64,000 bases of DNA, taken from NCBI GenBank assembly GCA_025766275.1, contig JAFKAC010000012.1, positions 868,001 through 932,000 of the forward strand. The letters are read 5' to 3'. This DNA comes from Lactarius indigo. Taxonomy: Eukaryota > Basidiomycota > Agaricomycetes > Russulales > Russulaceae. Positions 23,230 through 34,495 of this stretch are shown piece after piece. The notes under the pieces were generated by a model, which worked only from the letters and a program-made list of their open reading frames with translations, was not told the origin of the DNA and searched no databases. Position numbers and translations under genes: made by a program. Within the stretch, counting starts at the first letter, position 1. Each line of letters starts with the position of its first letter.

Positions 23230-23770
23230 ATTCTTCTTTTGATCTCTTCGCGCCGGTGTCGCCTGCCACCTGGTCCATCCGTAAATGTAGCAGAAGAGTT
23301 CACAAAAGCCACCTATGCTCGTATTGTTTGACAGGTGGAAGAAACAGTATAGTACGCAACGAACCTGCCAGCAATAACTTGTTCTAAATTCTATGTGATG
23401 CTTAGATCCTATATTCTCTTTCAAGATTGGGACAATACTCGTAATTGGTACGGTTAACGAGCACCGGTCCCACCTAATGACGTCAACGAAGCAACAGTCA
23501 TGAACGACCTCAAGGCTACTTCCGACTTACTAGATAAGAAGGGAGACATTTACTCAAGTAGACCGAGAATAGTCGCGCACGGTTCTGTGCCATTTTTTCT
23601 CCTTCGATGCCGAGGAATTTTCGTAGGCATGAGATTTTGTCGGGGGGTAAAACCTGGTCCTAGTGCTCCCTATGGTGATCACTGGAGAAGATGGCGTAAG
23701 GTAAGTTCACTCGGGCCTCAGAGATTCCCGGAAACTTCATCTCATCTTCCTCTTATTTCGGTGTAGTTTC
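23230..23770 (+). pseudogene. Cytochrome P450 5' fragment (relic 1)
   Basis: The plus strand holds the N-terminal third of a fungal P450 in broken frames: the proline hinge CRLPPGPS, then LLDKKGDIYSSRPR (about 23526-23568), then YGDHWRRWRKV (about 23670-23703). These are the usual N-terminal P450 blocks (membrane hinge, helix B area and the WRRxRK helix C arginine). Stops fall between the blocks and no I-helix or heme loop follows before HTP copy 2. The same segment occurs at 25905-26410 with the same internal order, so it is a partial duplicate. Confidence 0.7.
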
Positions 23771-24042
23771 AACACGATGCATCTCACCCCACAAGATCAC
23801 TTTATTCGCTTGTGTAGTTGGTCCATTCAATTCTCCTACGAATCTTACCTTGCGAAATGGTACCCACCTTCCTCAGGAGTTATGGTGGATTTGGGGCTAC
23901 TTAGGCCAGACGGGAACGCATCACGATGCTTGCGCGAAGGCTCATCACACTCGGTCAGCTAGATTAACACAAAGCCGATCAAGGTATTCGTCAAGAAAAA
24001 AATGGATACAAAATGATCATTACTGTGAATCACCGTACCACA

Positions 24043-25213
24043 CTACATGAGATTTAACGGCTGGTTGACCTCCTCATCGATGCCAAGTTCGACCTGGAAT
24101 ACAATACGGTTGAACGCGAATAATGTTAGGCCCATTTGGTCGCGGATACGCGATTCCCAGCCTTCAGGTAAACGCTCCTCCGTCAGGAAAGTGTAAATGT
24201 CGTCCAAACGCCCGCCAAAGATAGTCAACAGCGTCGACCCGCTGAATGAGTACAGTACAGAATGGGCAGGGCGATTAGACGTGGGAATAGATGACGGCAA
24301 AAGCTGTACGTACTTAGCAGAGCCCACTATTTTGTGTCCGGTGTCTTGAGAGTATTGTCCATTATTGGCCTTTGCCTCACGACGGCGCTCACCCAGTCGC
24401 CGCGACAGGTCAGCCGCTGTGAATGTGCGGTTCACATCTAAATCTGGAGCCGCTTTTGCGACATGTGCCGCGATGTTGAAATAAGGAGATTCGTTGGACG
24501 GGAGAGGCCTCTGCGAGGTGGGCTGCGGGGCCTTCTTGGGTGGAGGGCCGGTGGCCGATTTGAGCAGCGCGGCCACCAACTCGCCATCCGGCAAGCCTTG
24601 GCTAGATTGATGGATTACGTCGCGGCCTGGGTAATGTAGCTCAGCTGTAACGTCTGATGCTACGAAGCCAAGGGTATTGACACGTACGGACCAACGAGGC
24701 ATCATGCTCGATGCCGTTGTGTACATCGATATCCGCAAGATCAAAGCGCCCAGTGCTGTAGGAGCGGTTCAGGACGTGCGCGATGTAGCGCGGCACGAGT
24801 AAACAAAACGATGGAGAAAAGTTGTAGGTCGACCGAATAGTCCCAGAGAGTTCCTTAAAAGAGATATTTCGTCCATCACGCTTGATGATTCCTTGCGGAC
24901 GGAGTACATAAGCTAGCCTTCTCACCAACGTCATGGGACTGGAACGACGGACGTACCGTGATTGGCCATGGCATTAAGCGCGGGGCACGAGCAGCGGCTG
25001 TCGCCGCTTTGTGGGGGAATGTACTCGGGCCAGACGCCGCTTTCACCTGGATGCCCCTTCGGCGTCACAGTGCCAATCTTGCGCTTAAATGTGAAAAGGT
25101 TGACGATGACGAGAAAGGTCCCAGGTGAGTAAGCCAGCACAGAAAAAGGCCTCGAAAAGTCTTGATACAGTGCCGCGGCCAAGGCGGCGAAGAGCGGTGA
25201 GTATGAGCGCCAT
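24043..25213 (-). CDS. Heme-thiolate peroxidase, HTP copy 2 (5' frame problem)
   Basis: Paralog of HTP copy 1, with DSRCSCPALNAMANHG, IEHDASLVR-type and FLTEERLPEGW blocks and the same introns; stop TAG at 24043-24045. The ancestral start is the ATG at 25211-25213 (MALILTALRRLGRG). Within the hydrophobic N-terminus, at about 25105-25120, copy 2 lacks 2 nt relative to copy 1 (TCTCGTCATCG against TCTCTTGCCTTCG), so the ancestral start runs into a stop. Starting instead at the ATG at 25182 restores the peroxidase frame through a different N-terminus (MAAALYQDFSRPFSVLAYSP). The rest appears intact. The gene may be expressed with a replaced leader or be freshly inactivated. It is flanked on both sides by P450 5' fragments. 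Confidence 0.7.
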
Positions 25214-25292
25214 CAAGAGTCAAATAGTGTCGGGAAGAAGGACTACGGCAGCAAGGAATAAAGAGCAACTTTCTCGGACCCACCCTTGTCCG

Positions 25293-25301
25293 GATTTTAT
25301 A
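25293..25301 (-). promoter_or_regulatory. TATA-like box of HTP copy 2
   Basis: Minus-strand TATAAAATC about 80 bp upstream of the ancestral ATG, at the same relative place as the TATAAATTC boxes of copies 1 and 3. Confidence 0.45.
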
Positions 25302-25904
25302 TCTATTGGTTACGCGTCGATGTCATGGACAGAAGGAGATTCTCTGTGACCGCGAGCCGCTATTCGCTTGCGACCATGTCTCATGGCAAGCAAGGAAGCC
25401 CTACGTGGAGTTAAGTCGCGCAGATTCACATTAGGGGATTGTATATGCGTTCTTGTTGGGAGGCGTCGGTCTCCTGGAAGCACGGACAAAGATAGAATTA
25501 GGAGATAGCATGCACATGATAGAGTCATACCCAGCCGGCGATAGAATGAAGGACGAGAAGGGCCGCGGGTGACCGGAGGATCTTCGACTGTGTTGACGTT
25601 TCTCGAAACTGCTGTCGTTCAGATTAGGCAAAGTACTTACCAAATACGTACCAGAGGGGCTCATGAACTGAATAGTGTTCAGAACGCTTTAAAACAGGAT
25701 TGATTGTATGCGCCTCAAATGTTTTCTTTCCTGACTGAGGTGGGTTCCCGTTCTTGAGGCCAGTCACGCACAGTATCTCGAAGTGACCAATTCCCAGCCT
25801 CGGGGCACTGGAGGCCCGTAGTTACGTACAGTACAGTAAACAACGTGACCATCCGCTCCCCATAATGTGTTTGACAGCATTTCACTAACATCTTCAGCGG
25901 AGGT

Positions 25905-28254
25905 CCTGGTAATCCTCGTTCTTCTTTTAATATCTTCGCACCGATATTGCCTTCCACCTGGTCCACCTGGCAATGTCGCAGCGGAGTTCGCAAAGTCACC
26001 TATGCCCATGCGGTTTGACAGGTGGAGGAAACAATACGGTATGCAACACACCAGCCAGCAGCAATTCCATGCTCAATCTTATATTCTTAGGTTCGATATT
26101 CGCTTTCAAGATTGGGACAAGACTCGCAATAGGTACGATTACCAAGGACCAGTTTTACTTGATAGTCTCAACACGCAACAGTCCTGAACGACCTCAAGGC
26201 TACTTTTTTTTTGTTGGATCAATATTACCTCAATGCTACTTCTGACTTGCTAGATGAGAAGGGAGACATTTACTCAAGTAGACCAAGAGGTCGCGTACGG
26301 TTCTGTGCTATTTGTTATCTTATTTTAATACCCATAGGCACGATATTTTGTCGGAGGGTAAACGGGGTCTTAGTACTCCCTATGGCTACCGCTGGAGAAG
26401 ATGGCGCAAGGTAGGGCCTCAGAGGTGCTCGTATGGTTCTTCTCATCTGCCCGCGATTTTTGTATAGCTTCAACACATTGGAATGAATGAGAGTGCTGCA
26501 ATTTATTATCGCGAGCAATAAACACTCGAAGCGGCTATTGTTCTACGCGACTTACTTGCCGATGGTTGGAAAGACCACGAGGAAACTATTCGGCGGTAAG
26601 CACACCTTCATTTGCCCGCCCCTTGTGAAAGCAAACTTCCAGGTTCGTGACCTCCGTCGTCCTCGGGGTATCTTATGGTTGCCGACTTCGTGATTTGAAG
26701 ACTGACGAAATGGTCAGCTACAATTACAAGATGCGCTTCTTCATGTTCTATAGTTGATGCAATGTATGACACCTCGCGACCCTCGCCTTCAGAGTATCAG
26801 CAGTGAGTTCCGATTCTCATATCCAGCAGCAAATAAGACGCAAACTATCGTCGCCGAATAGTGCTAGGTCAGCGCAGATCTCTAGGTGCATATGTAGATC
26901 GTTCATTTCTCTATTATCATGCATCGGCGTCCCAGAAAAGTACATTGTAGAGGCTGTGAGTGACATAACTTCGGTCTTTAGCACACTCACGACTTTCTAG
27001 TGGCTTCCAAAAACGTAGTGGCCATCTCTTCTGTGGCTTCCTGTACGTACATGTCACCTAGTTCGTGATCTACGCGTCCTTTAACGTCCACTCCAGAAAC
27101 CATCATTACAATGGTTCCGTCCAGCACTGACGACGCTCGAGGAGATCCGCGCGAAAGATATCGAGACATCTGAACTTCTTTAACGGCGTCAAGCGACGTC
27201 TCGAAACTGGGGTCGCCAAGGAATGCATTGGAACTTACAGCTTGTCCAAAGGTGGCAACGAAGGAATGAGCGCCGTTCATCACGGGCGCCGATACCGTAT
27301 ATTGGTTTCCCGATTGCAATTCATAGACCAACTGGTCCTGTAGACACTCTCAACTATCCAATGGTGCCTCTGTGGGCTTGGCCTCGGTTTATGATGATTT
27401 CGATATCTGATCGGCCTATAGTTGCTGTGGCCGCATATCCCGACATCACTATGATGATTCAAGAGGAGCTCGATGATGTCGTCGGACGGGGCCGGTTGCC
27501 GACGTTCGACGACGAGGGTTCCCTGCCCTACCTAGTCGCGTTCGTAAAGGAAGTGACAAGGCGCACCTGCTTGCTGCGGTGTCTTCCTCGCTCTTATACT
27601 GACGATCACGGTTGCACCGAAAAGGTGGCGACCGGTTGTTCCATTCGCCATTCCCCACGCGACAAGCAAAGGCGACGTTTACGCAGGGTATGATATTCCG
27701 GCAAGTACGACCGTCTGTCTACGGTAACATTGAGTATGTCGTCTCCCGGTCCGTTCCCGAGTGGGCTTCATACTAATTAACTCCGGGTTTAAAAGTGCAC
27801 TCGTCAAGCCTCCCTATTCGAGAACCCAGAGACTTTCAACCCTTCACAGGTTCTCAAACTGCACAACCCAGTAGGAAGTAAATGGAACGGAAAGGTAGAA
27901 GGCGAGTTTACTATGCCGTTCGGATTTGGGCGCCGTGTGTTCCCGGACATACACATTGAGCTGCAGTCGACTTTCCATTCCATCGCTCGGTGCGTATCGT
28001 TTCGCAAGTGTGGCGGGCCTCCCATTACCGGTACTGACTACGGGCCTGGGTGCCGCAGAATTCTGTGGGAGTTCGACGTGCGTCATGCCATCGATGGGAG
28101 CTGTGCCGATCCTAGGAAGATCGCGAATCTCGGCTTGACGCGGATGCCGGCTCCGTTCCACATTAGTGTGTCTGTGCAGCTCGCAGATGCACTGCACCTC
28201 ATCAGGAATGAGAGTCGCAATGCCGAACTCAGACTGAGAGAATGGGAATATTAA
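25905..28254 (+). pseudogene. Cytochrome P450 pseudogene, heme-ligand Cys lost
   Basis: Remnant of a full P450 on the plus strand. In order: CLPPGPPGNVAAEF (about 25950), LLDEKGDIYSSRPR (about 26250), a WRRWRK-type block (about 26390), EAAIVLRDLLADGW (about 26528), ETGVAK (about 27208), the I-helix core TGADTV (about 27287), YPDITMMIQEELDDVVGRGRLP, the K-helix EVTR for ExxR (about 27550), PETFNPSQ (about 27828) and the heme loop FGFGRRVFPD (about 27919-27950). The axial-ligand codon at 27940-27942 is TTC (Phe) where the family has Cys. Many frameshifts and stops lie between blocks, including around 26500, 27340 and 27720. Both features argue against any P450 activity. A 114-codon minus-strand frame at 26987-27331 is antisense to this relic and is not a gene. 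Confidence 0.85.
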
Positions 28255-29249
28255 GTCAGTAATAGCGGCAGCCTGTGTTATCTAGAGGGAATATTGACTA
28301 TGCAGACGATTCTACAGGACATACGTAGGGTTCTGTGCCCCGTGATACTCGTTATTCTGACGGGAAAAAAAAAAAAAAAAAGATGGTAAAAACCTGTCTT
28401 ATGCGTAACTAACTACATTTGTCTACACTTCGTTTATGCACATTCACTAGCCCCTCAAACCTCAGCGCTCGGTTCGGAGAATGCGCGTCTCGTGCCAACA
28501 TCAGGATCGGTTCGTGCAGTACCAATATTCTCTCTCCCTAAAGGTCTACCTCCAATTTTGTAATCTCCAATCATCTACATTGTTTCCTATTCTCGAGATT
28601 GACCACGAATCTAAAAAGCTCACCGATGTGGCCCCACTGGCACACTATTGAAGCCATCCCTTTACAATGAACCCGATCTCATCCAGAGAGCAACAACCAT
28701 AATCCCCGGTAATGGTGCAATTGTAGAGCCACGAGTCTTGGAGCACCTAAACAGGAAAGCGTCCCCCGCCCATTTCTGCTCCCTCACCCTGCACAGAAAT
28801 GGGGGGCGCAGACTGCCCCATTCGCGCCTCCTTCACGCTCAGAAGGAGGGCGTGTATAATGGGGTGCGCAATGCGCGAATGGGGCGGCGCAGAACGGGTA
28901 GGGGCGCGCTCTTACGCCCATTTCCGCGCCGAGTAAAACTGTCTCGACCAAAACTCTTTTTAGTTTCGAGATATCTGGAGCTGGAGCTCTCATCCTTGCG
29001 CCACCCAGTTAACCTCAAGCAAACCCGAGCGTTCGAGCGCACACGATCCCATGTACTGATACTTCGCTTTCCTGGTGGTGTAAGGTGGGGTACTCCCAAA
29101 GGAATAAAAGTTACGGTCAAGGATCGTGAGAATATGGACACGGAAACGTGCTGACTGTTTGATCAGCGTAGCTTGTTATAATAAGAAAATAGACACAGAC
29201 ACAGACATATATGCATGCACGCACGTGTACACATAGCCTTAGCTGGATC
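28255..29249. other. Intergenic with A17 run and hairpin cluster
   Basis: There is no gene. A run of 17 A lies at 28365-28381 and a group of inverted repeats at 28767-28885 (separate entry). Confidence 0.5.
28767..28885. repeat. Nested inverted repeats / foldback cluster
   Basis: First hairpin: CGCCCATTTCTG (28767-28778) against CAGAAATGGGGGGCG (28794-28808). Second: GCCCCATTCGCGC (28815-28827) is perfectly complementary to GCGCGAATGGGGC (28873-28885), and inside it CCTCCTTC (28827-28834) pairs with GAAGGAGG (28842-28849) around a 7-nt loop. A further CGCCCATTTCCGCGC follows at about 28917-28931. The block is GC-rich in an AT-richer spacer. It could be a small foldback element; no terminal direct repeats were identified. 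Confidence 0.6.
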
Positions 29250-30429
29250 TCAAGAAAAACGTGACAAAGCAAGGACGGTAATGGCAGCAATAGTAACTGG
29301 AACGGCGAGGACGACGCTACCCGTGTTCGACCCGCTCCTGGAAGAAGTTGCCGGGAAGTAGGGTGGGAAGTCATCAAATGGATCGGGAGTTTCGGGAAAG
29401 TCGGGGAATGGATCGATGGGCGGGATGTATGGGGTGTACTGGCGTGGGGTGAACTTGGATAAGGTGAACACAGGCAGGGCAGGCGCTGGTACGACAATGT
29501 GAGAAGAGGCGCTGGGGGTCCTGGGCGTTACACTCAATGGGGCTGGAGTGTTAATCAGTTCCCCTGGAAAGATCTCGGGGGAGTCTAAGGAAAGACGGTC
29601 TGTCAGACAGGAACCATCAAGTGACGAGGTCTCATTGTTCACCACCGACGAGTTGCGCCGTGCCGGCATTCCAGAAGTTCGCATGCTATAGCAAGGGGAT
29701 ACCGGTTGAATTGGGATTTAGGAAGGCATCAGGTGGGGATCTAACCGCGATATCCAGAAAAGCCCACTGGGGTACGCATGTCCCTGCAGGTACAGGGTCG
29801 AGGAATCTGCATGTGGAAATACGTCGCTCAGGGTGAAAACCAATAAGCCAATACCGCGATGGTCTGTCGACTCACGTGGAGAATTCCATGGTATTTGTAC
29901 AATTTTGCAAATAATCGGACCATCTAAATCAAAATGGAGGAAATTTGGTGTAAGGAGGGGGAACGAGGTTAGACGTACAATATCGACCGCCCTCCTTGGC
30001 ATTCGCCGCAGGTACTGATGAGATTGAATGCTACGGTGTTGCACCAGCATGGGTGTGCGTCCCGGACTTCTTACTGGGACTCAAATATGCGCCCCCGACA
30101 AACAGAGGATCTACGGCAAATACTACCAGGGATGAGTACGCGAGGCGGTAGACACAAGACTTTTAAAAAATTATTACCACCACCGTAACATGTCACCATC
30201 AAGTACGCCGTGACTGTACACGGATTTTGGTCAAGAGAGTTGAATGACTGGGTGTCAGTCGTAAGCCAGCTCACATGAAGAATAGGTGGTAAAACTGTAC
30301 CCATTTCCACGACGACCCTACTATGTCAGTGCAGATTGGGGCACTGATCCGAGCAACTACGGGGCCACCGGCGAAGAGGAGAAAAAGAAATGTAATCGCA
30401 ACGAAGCTTGATGACCCCCTCGACTGCAT
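29250..30429 (-). CDS. Small secreted or type I membrane protein, copy 1 (family uncharacterised)
   Basis: Function unknown. The start at 30427-30429 gives a clear signal peptide (MQSRGSSSFVAITFLFLLFAGG, abbreviated here). Later exons carry STCGECQGG, WSDYLQNCTNTMEF, then IP/VPAGTCVPQWAFLDIAV and LNPNSTG; the last exon is Ser/Pro-rich and ends in a hydrophobic segment (TGSVVLAVPVTIAAITVLAL) before a two- to four-residue tail. This order (signal peptide, short Cys-rich ectodomain with W-x2-(Y/W)...C and V-P-x-W-A-x-L-D, Ser-rich stalk, membrane segment) is one I recognise from many uncharacterised Agaricomycete proteins. Most end in a longer cytoplasmic tail, so this copy may be a short or GPI-anchored form. 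The intron that joins exon 1 to the Cys-rich exon is uncertain. Confidence 0.55.
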
Positions 30430-30879
30430 GACTGCAAGGAGGACAAAGGTAGGACCGAAAGATAACGCTCAGGCCCTGCTGTGGTGACAAAACAAAGTCT
30501 GATAAGAGACCCCAGGAGGATCAGGTCTCTAAGCGCGCTCAATGTCTGTCGCCCCATATAGTATATTGGCACTTGCAACGCCAAATTCTTTTTTCGACCA
30601 TCAGGAAATGAACAAAGTGCGAGGGTGACGATCCGTGGGCTGTAAAGTCTTCGTGCTTTCCCAGCCAGGTGACATAAGACACGTTAAAAAGAAAGGTGAC
30701 CACTAGCCGACCCTTTTGCCAAGAGTACTGGCGTCTGTGGGGTATTTCACCTTGATCCACATGATAAAGATCTAGATAAGCTTTCGTGAATCCAACACGT
30801 GTAAATCCGAATTTCAGATTCCCGGCACAAGCCGCACATTAGTACAGTATACGAGAAGCTGGAAGGGAAGCCCCTATCA

Positions 30880-31682
30880 CTACGACAAATACCTGCGATG
30901 GCGCCCGTGTTTGACTCGCTCCTAGGAGAGGTGGACGCCCGGAAGAGAGGCACTGGAGGTCGAGCTAACACCTCGAGGCTGACGTGCCGATTGCCCCCTC
31001 GGAAAGATCTCGGGAGTGAGAGACAGTCGGTCAGACAGGAACCGTAGAAGAAAGTTTGATAGATTCCAGAGTTTCATGGGGCGAAGAAAGGGATATTTGT
31101 TAAAAGGGGGCACGAACCGTGCGTTGTGGTACACGTGTTCCTGCAGGTACACGGCCGGGAAACCGGTTGTGTGTAAAAATCTACTGCTCAGGGTCAGGCA
31201 ATTGGCCGACTCTCGTGTAGGGGTCCATGTTCTTGGGTGGTTATACGAATAATCTGACTAGTTAAATGATGTGGGGGTGATTTTTGCAGATCGGAGTGCA
31301 ATGGAATGCGACATACGTTCTCAGATCCCCACCTTGGCACTCCCCGCAGGTACTCATAAGATTGAATGTCTTGGCGCCACATTTGCGTACCATAGAGTCG
31401 GTAGGCTCGCTAAACACTGCCGGCGGTGAGGATATAAAGCGATGCATACAAGAGATATCACCCCCCTCGTAACATAGTCCATCAAATGCCCAGCGATTGT
31501 ACACGGAATTTTAGCCAATAGAGTAGAATGTCGGTGCCAATCGTCAACCAGCCCACAGAAAAATAGGCGGTAAAGCTGTACCGATGACGAACTGCGGCCC
31601 GGGAAACTGACCCAAGTGACTACGAGGCTACCTGCAGAAGAGACGTGAGCGCACCGAGACTCAACCATGCTCTTGACCGCAT
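30880..31682 (-). pseudogene. Secreted/membrane protein, copy 2 (degenerate)
   Basis: Second copy of the gene just downstream, same strand and same order: ATG at 31680-31682, then a leader, STCGECQGGDL (about 31345), VPAGT(R)VP (about 31130) and a stalk with SNTGAIAG (about 30900). The leader breaks: MRSRAWLSLGALTSLLQVAS runs into a TAG where copy 1 continues, and other frame breaks follow. The stop is early in the membrane region. It is read as a decayed tandem duplicate of copy 1. Confidence 0.55.
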
Positions 31683-31689
31683 GGCTGCA

Positions 31690-33156
31690 AGAGTGGGGAA
31701 AAGCTAGGATCGATCGATGGCGCTCAAGCCATGAAATTTGTACGAAATCCCGAAGGGTCAGCAGGCCTGTAAACCTTCAGCCATATCATCGGCCTCTGTC
31801 AGTCACCCATATAACGCATTAGAACGCGGAATGACACAAGTGCGAAGAAGCGTCTGGGATGATATACCAGTCCCTAAACCACGAGGCGCAGCGGACAAAT
31901 GTTCCGAGGAGTGCCGGTAGATACGATTTTATGGTTTGGGAAGCGTGAATAAAGTTAGACAGGAATAGCTTGGCATGCGTCTGCCTGAGCCAGAGGGTTG
32001 GAAAAAGCCAGTCTTGGCAAGTAGCGGACATATATTGTACAGTCACGCTCAGTAAAATGGAAAGGTTGGACGTCATCAGTGGTCCAGAGGTATCGACTGC
32101 GGGTTGAATTCAGGTAGCGACAGTCAAGGCGACAGTAGTCAGACATTTTGCACCAGTCGTAGACAATCCAGCAGATGAAAGTCATTTAGGAGTCAACTTG
32201 AACTCTGATGAATCCCAGTGGTGAATAGGTGTTGACACGTTGACACAGGACACGCTACCGATGACTCGTGGGAGATGATTGAGTCACCTCAACCGAACCG
32301 TTAAAAGGACTTGGGGGACGCGACAGTAAATACGTCATAGTTGTAACCATAACCCTGTCAAATAGAGGCAACGGACCTTTTAGTTTGTCGGCAAATTTGA
32401 AGCCGTTGAGACGACGGCTCAGTTCGGCCTTGTCCAGCTGAACGTTATAAACTAACGCCTATGAACTCTTTTGAATGTGTGACGACTGACGCCGACCCGA
32501 CCCACCACGTCAACCTATGCTGCGCCTCAGATTTTCCTGTCCAGGAAATCAATCATCAGTGTCCACCTTAGTACTACTGTCATACTTTTTGAGTGAACCT
32601 CACCTCAGGTCGCTTGCCGAGCCCGGTCTATTGTTACTATTGGAACGATTCAAGTCAGGGGCCTCCTTGCCTCAGTGACCTCTTATGCTGCATCGTCTTG
32701 CCGGCATTGCCGTAGGAAAGAAGTGTCCTCCGGCACTCTGTATCCCCATGAATGAAATAGGCATCCATTTTCGGTCATCCTTCGGTCAGTGGTGGGCCGA
32801 GGCCGTGTCTTCCTTTTCACAAGACTGGCCGCAATTCTCAAGATCTGGCAACGGTCACACTCTTATTCGGTAGCTGGTCGATGTCTTTTTGATTCGGTGC
32901 TTGCGCATGCCTGCATTGGAGCCAAAATTTTGAACACCCTCGACTTTACTTACCACGGCCGTCTGAACCCCACCATAAATATCCGAAGCTTTTGCTCTAT
33001 TCCACGATACCCCACATATTCGGATCCATATCGGTGCTGGTACCCTCATAGTTAACAAGGGCACGCTACGTGTCAGGGAGTTCGCCCATTTCCGTGGTGA
33101 ATTCGTTCGGCTTACCCGCGTACCAGAACTCTTCCCCAGCGATCAGTGAGATACCC
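31690..33156. other. Intergenic, nothing recognised
   Basis: About 1.5 kb without a recognisable gene. All open frames are short and lack motifs. No tRNA-like or repeat structure was noticed. Confidence 0.4.
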
Positions 33157-34495
33157 ATGGCGGACATCGTTCTTGTAAGTCGTACGCGCTTTTGTTTGCA
33201 CTCGGATATCGTCTCAACGACTTGTACTCCCCCTCTAGGTCACAGAAGCATCGGGCTACACTGGATCACACATTGTTGAGCACCTGCTGAAAGCTGGATA
33301 TCGTGTTAGAGGGTAAGTCTGACCCAGCGACACAATTCGAGCATCGTTCTCAGTACGATGATCTTAGGACGGTGAAACCAGAGAGAGTTTCTGCTCTCCG
33401 CATGGCATACTTAGAATACCAGGATAGATTTGAAGCCGTAGGCGTCACGGATCTTGATCACGACGATTTAACAGACATCTTTAGAGGTTCGTGACGCCCC
33501 CTCTCTTTATGCTGCGTTCACTCATCTCGCTTTGTACGATAGGCGTCAGCACCCTCATTGTTGCGAGCTCGCCCCATATAAGGGGAAGGACTACTGAAGA
33601 GGCAAGGTCGACTGTAGAATCGGCAAGTAGCGGAATGAAACACCTCCTCGCATATTCCCGCCCTGCTAGTGTCAAAAAGGTCGTTTATACGGGCAGCTTT
33701 CAGAACACTTTTCACCCTAGCGACTCTTGGAACCCAAACACCATTACCGAAAACGGTAAGCGTGAGCGCCGACGCCGAAAAGAAAGGCCAACCAAGTGTT
33801 CCCAGACTGGAACCCCCAGACAGAAGACGACTGCAACAAGCTAGGATTGCACCCTTGGTGTCTGCACACAGCTGCGTCGGTCATCGCCGAACGTGAGCTC
33901 TGGAAATTCGCCGACACCAACCCGGAAGTCGATGTGACATCCAGTACGTCTCCCTTCGCTTCTTCCCTGTCCTTAACTCCACAGGTCCCTAACTCCTCTC
34001 GCGTACGCAGTTCTTCCCGGGTTTACGTTCGGGCCATACGGCCGCGGTCAGGCGATCGATCAGCACCGTGCTGGCACGTTCGCATGGGTCTCCGAGCTCC
34101 TGCACGGCCGGCCCGGCAGGCCGATGCTCCCCAATGCGCCACCCTTCTCTCCGAACTACGTGCACGTTGCGGACGTCGCGCGAGCTCACGTCGCAGCGCT
34201 GCGCGTCGGCCCGCTCGACCCGCCGCAGCGGCGCAAGCGCGTGCTACTCGTCGCCGGATATGTGCTGTGGCACGAGGTCGTCGCGCACCTCTCCGAGGCG
34301 ATGCCCGGGATCCGGGAGCGGCTCCCGAGTCTCGCGGGCGGGCCCGGCCCGCGCCAGGTCTCGTCGTTTGCGCGATTCGAGACGCGCAATGCGCGCGAGA
34401 TCCTCGGGATAGAGGATTACAAGGGCTGGGAAGAGGCAGTCGAGGACGCCGTGAGGGATGTGCTCAGGGTGGAGTCCAGGATGACAGATCTCTAG
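33157..34495 (+). CDS. NAD(P)-dependent epimerase/reductase-like protein, extended SDR fold
   Basis: It resembles dihydroflavonol-reductase/GRE2-like extended SDRs, which reduce aldehydes or ketones with NADPH. The start at 33157 (MADIVL) is joined by an intron to VTEASGYTGSHIVEHLLKAGYRVRG. Further exons give TDLDHDDLTDIFRG, VSTLIVASSPHIRG, VKKVVYTGSFQNTF, DWNPQTEDDC, VIAERELWKFADTNPEVDVTS, LPGFTFGPYGRGQA, then NYVHVADVARAHVAALRV and a C-terminus ending VESRMTDL (stop TAG 34493-34495). Exon joins checked at 33728/33831 and 33941/34012 stay in frame. Two signature sites differ: the Rossmann TGxxGxxG reads TEASGYTG, and the YxxxK catalytic pair before VIAE reads H...S (WCLHTAASVIAE). It may be a pseudoenzyme. 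GC content rises sharply in the last exon. Confidence 0.75.

Noticed and set aside
26987..27331. 114-codon minus-strand open frame
   Set aside because: It is antisense to the P450 relic, whose I-helix and F-G region motifs read on the plus strand in the same stretch.
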